NCBI GenBank assembly: GCA_017441965.1
Contig: JAFSBF010000137.1
Span: forward strand, 1 to 8,966
Source of the DNA: Clostridia bacterium
Lineage (GTDB): Bacteria > Bacillota > Clostridia > UMGS1883
Length of the DNA stretch: 8,966 nucleotides
Direction: 5' to 3'
Every line of letters begins with the position of its first letter. Within the stretch, counting starts at the first letter, position 1. This document shows, piece after piece, positions 1 to 6,136 of the stretch. The position numbers were made by a program, and so were the translations under genes. The notes under the pieces are model-generated. The model was not told where the DNA came from. It ran no database searches and was given only the letters and a program-made list of their open reading frames with translations.

Positions 1-753
1 AATTATCCTTGTTACTTCAGGCACTCTCAGCCCGCATTTTTCCAAAAGGGCAGAATTCGTAAAAATCTCCCCCGGAGTAGTGTCCATATAAATACTGCCT
101 TTATTAAGCAGAATTATTCTATCAACATTCTGCGCCAAATCCTCCATACTGTGCGAAATAAGTATTATGGTGGTGTTTCCCTCTTTTTTTATCTCTCTTA
201 ATCGGGCGAGCAGTTTTTCCCTGCCCTGCGGGTCAAGTCCTGCCGCAGGCTCGTCAAGAATAAGCACACTCGGCTCTGTTGCAAGAACGCCTGCAATTGC
301 GACCCGCCTTGTCTGTCCGCCTGAAAGCTCAAACGGTGATTTTTCAAAAAGCTCCTCCTTAAGGTGGACAAGTGCGGCACTTTTTCTTACGCACTCGTCA
401 ATCTCCGCCTCGGAAAGCCCCTTGTTTTTAGGGCCAAATGCAATATCACGGTACACAGTTTCTTCAAAAAGCTGATGCTCAGGATACTGAAAGACAATCC
501 CCACGTGCTTGCGCAGTGCATGCGCTGCCGCTTTATAGTCGGAAATTTCGTTTCCAAAAACGCTGACAATTCCCTCTGTCGGGTTAATAAGACCTGCAAG
601 TATCTGGGCAAGGGTTGTTTTTCCGCTTCCCGTATGACCTGCTATACCGATAAATTCACCTTTATTTATTTTTAAATTCACATTCTCGAGCGCAACTGCA
701 TTTTCACTGCTGCCCGGGCTGTATGAATATGAAATGTTTTTAAGCTCTATCAT
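1..753 (-). CDS. ecfA2: Energy-coupling factor transporter ATPase EcfA2, 3' end cut by window edge
   Basis: This is one of the two ATPases of an ECF-type importer, which drives uptake of vitamins or transition metals together with EcfT and a substrate-binding S component at the membrane. The frame runs open to base 1, so 251 residues are visible; family members are about 285 residues, so roughly the last 30 are missing. Visible motifs: Walker A GHTGSGKTT (39-47), Q-loop with FQYPEHQLFEETV (88-100), signature LSGGQTRR (143-150), Walker B VLILDEPA (163-170, catalytic E168) and the switch histidine H201. The YPEHQLFEET segment is typical of EcfA2 rather than EcfA1. The ATG overlaps the ecfA1 stop codon by four bases (ATGA, 750-753), so translation is probably coupled. 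ecfT would be expected just beyond the left edge. Confidence 0.93.
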   Translation of the reverse strand, partial: MIELKNISYSYSPGSSENAVALENVNLKINKGEFIGIAGHTGSGKTTLAQILAGLINPTEGIVSVFGNEISDYKAAAHALRKHVGIVFQYPEHQLFEETVYRDIAFGPKNKGLSEAEIDECVRKSAALVHLKEELFEKSPFELSGGQTRRVAIAGVLATEPSVLILDEPAAGLDPQGREKLLARLREIKKEGNTTIILISHSMEDLAQNVDRIILLNKGSIYMDTTPGEIFTNSALLEKCGLRVPEVTRII

Positions 754-1595
754 ACCATTTTTTCCTTAGCACTTAATATTTCCTTTGCACATTCCTCGGG
801 TGTTAGTGCAGTAGTTTCTATGTCTATTCCCGCTTTTTTAAGGCGGTGGATAAGTGCGCACGACTGCGGCACATCAAGTCCGAGGGAAAGTAACATTTCT
901 TCCTTGTCAAATACTTCCTCGGGTGTGCCGTCAAGAACCGCCTTACCCCTGTCAAAAACAATTACTCTGTCGGCTAATGCCGCCTCGTCCATATAGTGCG
1001 TGATAAGAATTATCGTAATATTCTTTTCACGGTTTAATTTCATTATTGTGTCGATGACCTCTTTTCTTCCCTTCGGGTCAAGCATTGCCGTAGGTTCATC
1101 AAGAATAATGCACCGTGGCTGCATTGCAAGAATTCCCGCAATCGCAACACGCTGTTTTTGTCCTCCTGAAAGAAGATGCGGGGCACGCTTTCTGTAATCA
1201 TACATATTTACGGCAATAAGAGCATCCTTTACACGTCTGTGCATCTCTTCCCACTCAATGCCGATGTTTTCAAGACCGAAAGCAACGTCCTCCTCAACAA
1301 TGGTTGCCACAATCTGGTTGTCAGGGTTTTGAAAAACCATACCGGCCGACTTTCTCAGCTCGTAGAGCTTTCTTTCATCAATTGTGTCAATACCGCACAC
1401 GCTTATACTTCCCCCTGACGGAAGAAGTATAGCATTTATATGCTTTGCAAATGTACTCTTACCACTGCCGTTATGCCCGATTATTGCGGTAAAGCTGCCC
1501 TCTTGAATATTAAGATTAAGTCCGTCTAAAACCACTCTTTCTTTTTCATCACTTGTGTAAGAAAAGAAAAGTTCATTTGCCTCAATTATGCTCAT
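750..1595 (-). CDS. ecfA1: Energy-coupling factor transporter ATPase EcfA1
   Basis: First ATPase of the ECF importer module; it pairs with EcfA2 and the EcfT membrane protein to power group-II ECF uptake of vitamins, cobalt/nickel or similar substrates. The 281-residue protein is full length for the family. Walker A is GHNGSGKST (40-48), the Q-loop lies in FQNPDNQ (88-94), the signature is LSGGQKQR (142-149), Walker B is CIILDEPT (162-169, E167) and the switch histidine is H200. The FQNPDNQ form is typical of EcfA1. The C-terminal part (about 220-281) is the accessory region seen in EcfA proteins. The ATG at 1593-1595 has a modest GGGG ribosome binding site at 1604-1607, eight bases away. It begins 18 bases after the methyltransferase stop and ends overlapping ecfA2. 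No S component is visible, so the substrate cannot be told. Confidence 0.94.
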   Translation of the reverse strand: MSIIEANELFFSYTSDEKERVVLDGLNLNIQEGSFTAIIGHNGSGKSTFAKHINAILLPSGGSISVCGIDTIDERKLYELRKSAGMVFQNPDNQIVATIVEEDVAFGLENIGIEWEEMHRRVKDALIAVNMYDYRKRAPHLLSGGQKQRVAIAGILAMQPRCIILDEPTAMLDPKGRKEVIDTIMKLNREKNITIILITHYMDEAALADRVIVFDRGKAVLDGTPEEVFDKEEMLLSLGLDVPQSCALIHRLKKAGIDIETTALTPEECAKEILSAKEKMV

Positions 1596-1613
1596 GTAGC
1601 CATCCCCAAAAAA

Positions 1614-2465
1614 CTATTTCTCCCATCGTCCGGTAGCGCCGCACGGCAGTACCATTGATGATGCTGTTATCTTAAGTCCGATTTCACTCGATTCTATCTT
1701 TCCCTCTGGCAGACACATCTGCATAAGGTTTGTAAGTACTGTGGGCGCAAGTCCCGTAGTGTAAGAGTTAATTATGAAAAACAGCGGCTCGTCACTTAAA
1801 AGAAGTGCGCATCTTCTTACAAAGGCGCAGATTGACTCCTCTATCTTCCATACCTCACCGCCGGGGCCTCTGCCGTATGAGGGCGGGTCCATTATGATAG
1901 CATCGTAATGGTTTCCACGTCTTATCTCACGCTCAACAAATTTCATACAGTCATCTACAAGATACCTTATGGGGGCATCTTTAAGTCCGCTTGAACGTGC
2001 ATTTTCCTTTGCCCACTGCACCATACCCTTTGATGCATCAACGTGGGTGACATTAGCCCCCGCCTTTGCACAGGCAACCGTTGCACCGCCCGTATAGGCA
2101 AAAAGGTTAAGCACCTTTGCGCTGCCCCTTTTTCTGATTTTATCCATCATATAATCCCAGTTAACAGCCTGCTCGGGGAAAAGCCCCGTATGCTTAAACC
2201 CCATAGGTTTTATATTAAAGGTCAGATTTTTATAGTTTACTGTCCACTGCTCGGGTATAGTTTTCTTGTACTCCCATTTTCCGCCGCCGCTTGAAGAACG
2301 GTGATAGTGCGCATCCGCCTTTTTCCACATCGGGGCATCTGCCTTTTCATCCCATATAACCTGAGGGTCGGGTCTGCATAAAATTATGTCACCCCACCTT
2401 TCAAGCTTTTCGCCGTTTGCAGTGTCTATACACTCATAATCCTTCCATTCATCTGCAATCCACAT
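1614..2465 (-). CDS. Class I SAM-dependent methyltransferase, RlmI/RlmK-like, no PUA domain
   Basis: A predicted AdoMet-dependent methyltransferase of 283 residues, related to the rRNA cytosine/guanine methyltransferases RlmI/RlmK (COG1092 type) but lacking their N-terminal PUA RNA-binding domain. Numbering from the chosen ATG, the SAM-binding motif I is VLNLFAYTGGATVACAKAGA (118-137), the acidic residue that contacts AdoMet is in VDAS (142-145), and the target-base motif is DPPSYGRGPGG (193-203). A conserved-looking end, LPCGATGRWE, carries a cysteine. I chose ATG 2463-2465 rather than the longer TTG start at 2472-2474: a GAGGA site at 2475-2479 sits nine bases before the ATG but directly abuts the TTG. 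The resulting MWIADEWKDYE start also fits what I recall of clostridial homologues. The gene begins five bases after the degV stop. Class is secure; substrate (rRNA is likely) is inference. Confidence 0.85.
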   Translation of the reverse strand: MWIADEWKDYECIDTANGEKLERWGDIILCRPDPQVIWDEKADAPMWKKADAHYHRSSSGGGKWEYKKTIPEQWTVNYKNLTFNIKPMGFKHTGLFPEQAVNWDYMMDKIRKRGSAKVLNLFAYTGGATVACAKAGANVTHVDASKGMVQWAKENARSSGLKDAPIRYLVDDCMKFVEREIRRGNHYDAIIMDPPSYGRGPGGEVWKIEESICAFVRRCALLLSDEPLFFIINSYTTGLAPTVLTNLMQMCLPEGKIESSEIGLKITASSMVLPCGATGRWEK

Positions 2466-2470
2466 AAATC

Positions 2471-3355
2471 TCAATCCTCGTAATCAGTAAAATCATATTT
2501 GTCGGAAAATATTATACCTGCAAGCTCAGGTCCTATGTGTGAGCCTACAACAGAGCCTATCTTAAAATCAATAAACTTCACATTTTCAAAAACTTCCGAT
2601 ATTTCGCCTTTAAGTTCCTCAATCTGTGAATTATCCGCAGTGTAAGCAAGTATCACCGTTTTTCCCGAAAGGTCAAAGCCGTCCTCCTCTACATTTTTAA
2701 CAAGCTTTTTTAAAACACGCTTATTTCCCCTGAGTTTATCCTTCTGCACAACAATTCCATCTTTTACGGTAAGCACGGGCTTTATATCAAGCATATTTGC
2801 AACTACCAGCGTTGCCGTGTTAATTCTGCCGCCTTTTTTAAGGTGTTCAAGGTCACCAACAAGGAAATATGTCTGCATTGAAGTGAAAACGTCCTCAAGA
2901 TATGCTACAATTTCTTCCTTGCTCTTTCCTTCCTTTAGCATATGTGCCGAATGAATAACTGCAGGGCCGTACATACAGGAAAATCCGTGTGTATCAATTA
3001 CGATTATTTCGCCGCCACGCTCCTCCATTACCTCACGTGATGACAAAACAGCATTCTGATACATTCCGCTTCCCTTGGAGGAAATTGTAACAACTATCAG
3101 CGTGTCATATCCGTTATCGTATTCCTCGTTAAATGCATCTGTATATTCAATAGGTGTAACCTGCGCAGTTTTCGGGATAACACTGCTTTCTTTAAGCTTT
3201 GTATAATATTCATCAATTGACATATCAATTCCCTGACGGTAATATGTTTCTGCGTCAAATGAAAATGAAATGGGGAGCATTCTTATCCCAAGCTCCTCTG
3301 CCCTTTCCCATGAAATATCACTGCCGCTGTCTGTAATGATTTTAATTTTACTCAT
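2471..3355 (-). CDS. DegV family protein (FakB-like fatty-acid-binding protein)
   Basis: DegV proteins bind a fatty acid; characterised members (FakB) present it to the kinase FakA for phosphorylation and use in phospholipid synthesis. The 294-residue protein is of normal length. It starts with the family hallmark KIIVTDS-like KIKIITDSGSDIS (3-15), has the TAQVTP loop (63-68; many relatives have Ser where this has Ala64), the ISSKGSGMYQNA loop (91-102), the DTHGFSCMYG segment (121-130), LKKGGRI (172-178) and the C-terminal GSVVGSHIGPE (267-277). T63, S93 and H273 match the positions that bind the lipid carboxylate in FakB. Start choice: GGAGAGGAG at 3363-3371 is seven bases from the ATG at 3353-3355; a second ATG directly before it (3356-3358) is possible, and an upstream TTG lacks a good site. 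The gene overlaps the preceding ABC gene by eight bases. No fakA is visible here. Confidence 0.92.
   Translation of the reverse strand: MSKIKIITDSGSDISWERAEELGIRMLPISFSFDAETYYRQGIDMSIDEYYTKLKESSVIPKTAQVTPIEYTDAFNEEYDNGYDTLIVVTISSKGSGMYQNAVLSSREVMEERGGEIIVIDTHGFSCMYGPAVIHSAHMLKEGKSKEEIVAYLEDVFTSMQTYFLVGDLEHLKKGGRINTATLVVANMLDIKPVLTVKDGIVVQKDKLRGNKRVLKKLVKNVEEDGFDLSGKTVILAYTADNSQIEELKGEISEVFENVKFIDFKIGSVVGSHIGPELAGIIFSDKYDFTDYED
2475..2479 (-). promoter_or_regulatory. Ribosome binding site that fixes the methyltransferase start
   Basis: GAGGA lies nine bases before the ATG at 2463-2465 and directly abuts a TTG at 2472-2474, which is too close to be used. The site is within the last codons (Tyr-Glu-Asp) of the DegV gene. 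Confidence 0.75.
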
Positions 3356-5609
3356 CATCAAACTCCTCTCCGTTATCAACTACTTGTATACTTTCTTCCT
3401 TCAAATTACTGTTATCTATTGTAACATTCATCGCTGACATTTCCTGCTGTGCTTTAAAAAGCGCTGCATAAATTCCGTTTTTCTTCAAAAGCTCCTCGTG
3501 GGAGCCGCTCTCGGCTATTCTTCCCTCTTCAAGAACGAAAAGTCTGTCTGCATTTTTCAGCGTTGAAAGTCTGTGCGCAATGGCAAAAATTGTTTTTCCC
3601 TCTGTCGCCCTTGAAAGAGCCTCCTGAATTTTAGCCTCCGTCTGTGTATCAACGGATGCAGTCGCCTCGTCAAGGATGAGAATTGCAGGGTTTGTAATAA
3701 CTGCACGTGCTATTGCTATGCGTTGTTTTTCACCGCCTGAAAGCTTATGCCCCTTCTCCCCGACAAAGGTATTATATCCGTCAGGAAGGTTCATTATGAA
3801 ATCATGTGCATTTGCCGCCTTTGCCGCAAGAATACATTCTTCCATAGTTGCCTGGGGCTTTGCGTACCTGATATTGTCAAGAATACTTCCGCCAAAAAGA
3901 TAATTTTCCTGCAAAACCACACCGAGGATGTCTTTATAATTACGCTCATCATACTTATTAAGCTCTTTTCCGTCAAGCATAATTTTTCCGTCATCAGGTG
4001 TGTACAGACGCATAATAAGGTTTATCATTGTGCTCTTTCCTGCACCGCTGTGCCCTACAAGGCCTATCATTTCGCCTGCATTTACAGCTTCTTTTATGTT
4101 TTTAAGAACCTTACGATAGCTTTTATAGCCAAAGGAAACATTCTGAAAATCAAAATCGCCTGAAATATCAGCGTTTATTTTTTCATCTGAGGTTTCCTCC
4201 TCAGTTTCGTCAAGCACTTCAAAAACTCTTTGCGAGCTTACAATTGCCATTGTAAAATGTCTTGGAAGCATACTGAACCATTCAAGCTTACTGTAAAGAT
4301 AGCTTCCGTATGAGGAAAACTGTACAAGCTCTCCCACACTCATCTTTCCGCCTAAAACAAGACTTCCTCCGTATAGCAGTACGAAATACGCACCAAAGCT
4401 CATTACAAATTTTATTATCGGGAAAATAGTATATACGAATTTTTCATTTTTACAAGTAAGGTCACGCACTGATGCGGCACTTTCAGAAAATCTCTCTATC
4501 TCATCATCTTCCCTGCCGAAAACCTTTACAACCTTAATTGCATTTATTACCTCTGTAAGTCTGCTCGTAAGATTATCAAGCTTTCCCCACTGTTTTCTGT
4601 ATCGTCTCTGAATACTGCGGCGTATTTTTCCAATCATCCACAGTGCAGGCGGCATCGGTACAAATATCAGAAGCGCCATACGCACATCAAGGTAAAAGGT
4701 TACAATGCCAATTGCAATAAAGAGAAACACTTCGTTAACTGCCATTATTGCAATATCCTGAATAAAGGTCTGTATCCTTTGCGTATCGTTATTTATACGT
4801 TGCATTAAATCGCCTGTTTTTTTCTTTTCAATATAGCTAAGGGGCATCTTCTGCAATTTTTCATAGATGTGGTTTCTTAAATCCATTACCAAAAGATTGC
4901 TTGCCCTTGACGATACAATATCACGCATTGCCGAAACTATTGCCGTAATCACGCTGAAAAGGAGCATAAGTCCGACAATTATATAAAGCGTTTCAAACGA
5001 TGCATCCTTTGCACTCAGAACATCATTTATAAGCCACCTTGAAAGCATCGGTGTCACCACTGCCCCTATAGCCGTAATCCAGAAAAACAGTAAAAGCAGT
5101 GCATAAAGTCCCCGACAAGGCTTTGAAAGTGTCCACAATTTTTTTGCAATGCCCTTTTTATCGGCACAGTGTGCGCAAACGTGCGTTCCCGGAATATATG
5201 GGGCATTGCATTTGGGGCAAAGGGTGGTGTCCTCTTCATCCTCATATATGTTATTAACCTCAGAGCCTTCTATAAGGTCATTTATAATATCAGCCGCCTT
5301 TGTAAAAGCCTCAATATATTTCATTGAAAATCTCAGAAGCAGGTATCTGCCCGTCTTTGTAAAAAGCTCTATCATACCGCCACCGACATATTCTGCACAT
5401 ACTGCCTTTAAAACGGCTGAAAGCTTTTCCACCCTCACCACATTGCCGTTTTCTATAACACACATTGCACTGCGGCTTAAAAGAAAAATACCGTCCTTAA
5501 AATCTCCGTTTTCTCCTATATCAAAAGGAGCTGAAAGCACTATTTCCTCACCGCCAAAAACGCGGTCTGTAACAGTGCTGTATTCAGTTACATCCACGCC
5601 CTTTGGCAT
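3348..5609 (-). CDS. ABC exporter half-transporter with N-terminal PH-like domain and zinc ribbon
   Basis: A 753-residue type IV (ABCB-like) exporter subunit, longer than the usual 580-600 because of an N-terminal cytoplasmic extension. Order: PH-like beta-rich domain (about 25-115), acidic linker with YEDEED (122-127), four-cysteine ribbon CPKC...CAHC (C131, C134, C145, C148), then the transmembrane domain (about 165-455; segments near 168-190, 207-227, 285-303, 308-328, 393-415, 425-450) and the nucleotide-binding domain (485-725). ATPase motifs are complete: Walker A GHSGAGKST (519-527), Q567, LSGGEKQR (623-630), Walker B ILILDEAT (643-650, E648), H679. The tail (721-753) is acidic and its codons hold the Shine-Dalgarno site of the DegV gene. 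The ATG has AAGGA at 5621-5625, 11 bases away, and lies 17 bases after the DUF1854 gene. It most likely pairs with the 6126-8318 product as a heterodimer; substrate unknown. Confidence 0.9.
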   Translation of the reverse strand: MPKGVDVTEYSTVTDRVFGGEEIVLSAPFDIGENGDFKDGIFLLSRSAMCVIENGNVVRVEKLSAVLKAVCAEYVGGGMIELFTKTGRYLLLRFSMKYIEAFTKAADIINDLIEGSEVNNIYEDEEDTTLCPKCNAPYIPGTHVCAHCADKKGIAKKLWTLSKPCRGLYALLLLFFWITAIGAVVTPMLSRWLINDVLSAKDASFETLYIIVGLMLLFSVITAIVSAMRDIVSSRASNLLVMDLRNHIYEKLQKMPLSYIEKKKTGDLMQRINNDTQRIQTFIQDIAIMAVNEVFLFIAIGIVTFYLDVRMALLIFVPMPPALWMIGKIRRSIQRRYRKQWGKLDNLTSRLTEVINAIKVVKVFGREDDEIERFSESAASVRDLTCKNEKFVYTIFPIIKFVMSFGAYFVLLYGGSLVLGGKMSVGELVQFSSYGSYLYSKLEWFSMLPRHFTMAIVSSQRVFEVLDETEEETSDEKINADISGDFDFQNVSFGYKSYRKVLKNIKEAVNAGEMIGLVGHSGAGKSTMINLIMRLYTPDDGKIMLDGKELNKYDERNYKDILGVVLQENYLFGGSILDNIRYAKPQATMEECILAAKAANAHDFIMNLPDGYNTFVGEKGHKLSGGEKQRIAIARAVITNPAILILDEATASVDTQTEAKIQEALSRATEGKTIFAIAHRLSTLKNADRLFVLEEGRIAESGSHEELLKKNGIYAALFKAQQEMSAMNVTIDNSNLKEESIQVVDNGEEFDDE
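3363..3371 (-). promoter_or_regulatory. Ribosome binding site of the DegV gene inside the upstream ABC gene
   Basis: GGAGAGGAG lies seven bases before the ATG at 3353-3355 and encodes part of the Gly-Glu-Glu stretch in the acidic tail of the second exporter subunit. It favours the internal ATG pair over an upstream TTG start at 3377-3379. Confidence 0.75.
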
Positions 5610-5626
5610 AAGTGTTTCATTCCTTT

Positions 5627-6136
5627 CTATATCCAGATTTCTATAATCTGCATAGTTTTATCGTCAAGCTTTGATATATCGGGGATGCGGTAACGGTTAC
5701 CGTATACGTCTGTCAGCAAAAGCTGTCCGCCTCCCAAATTTATTATATTACTGCTCATATCGGTGAGGGTGAACTCCCTCTCCCCTTTGTTTGTTGTGAC
5801 CTTCCATAAAATATGCCCGACCTGCTCTTTTATCTCGTCCACCTTTATAATGTCGGGGACAAAATACCGTCTTTCAAGCTCTGCACGCACAAGGCGCACC
5901 GCATCTTCCGGAAAATCTTTTAAATCTCTTATTATACCCGTTTCCGTTTCTTTATCAAAGCGGTCATAATTTATAACTTTTACACAAAGGTACTCTTCAG
6001 CGTATTGCAGAGGAAACATTCTTAAAACTGCAACCCTGCCGATATCCTCGCCCTTGTATTTTGCCATCAGAAGTCCGCCGTCTGATTTATAAAATGAAAT
6101 TTCATCACTCGTTATATAGTTAAGCTTATTTTCCAT
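5627..6136 (-). CDS. DUF1854 family protein, ABC-exporter partner
   Basis: A 169-residue soluble protein with no signal peptide or membrane segment. The layout matches the DUF1854 family (PF08909) as I remember it: an N-terminal strand region, then LRMFPLQYAEEYLCVKV (38-54), a central GIIRDLKDFPEDAVRLVRAEL (67-87), RRYFVPDIIKVDEI (89-102), a WKVTTNKGEREFTL strand pair (111-124) and the closing LLLTDVYGNRYRIPDISKLDD (139-159). DUF1854 has no known biochemical role; it occurs at the C terminus of, or next to, ABC transporters, and a ligand-binding role has been suggested. Here it is a separate gene between two exporter halves. The ATG at 6134-6136 is chosen because GGAGG (6145-6149) lies eight bases upstream; a longer frame of 35 extra residues would run inside the preceding gene. 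The first 11 bases overlap the end of the upstream ABC gene, implying coupled translation and near-equal output. Confidence 0.78.
   Translation of the reverse strand: MENKLNYITSDEISFYKSDGGLLMAKYKGEDIGRVAVLRMFPLQYAEEYLCVKVINYDRFDKETETGIIRDLKDFPEDAVRLVRAELERRYFVPDIIKVDEIKEQVGHILWKVTTNKGEREFTLTDMSSNIINLGGGQLLLTDVYGNRYRIPDISKLDDKTMQIIEIWI

Noticed and set aside
5110..5609. N-terminal extension as a C39 peptidase domain of a bacteriocin exporter
   Set aside because: The Cys/His/Asp catalytic arrangement of C39 domains is absent; the four cysteines form CxxC pairs as in a zinc ribbon, and the rest is PH-like.
5149..5646. Plus-strand open frame of 165 codons and other plus-strand frames
   Set aside because: They lie opposite well-supported minus-strand genes, have low-complexity Ser/Phe-rich translations and no ribosome binding sites.
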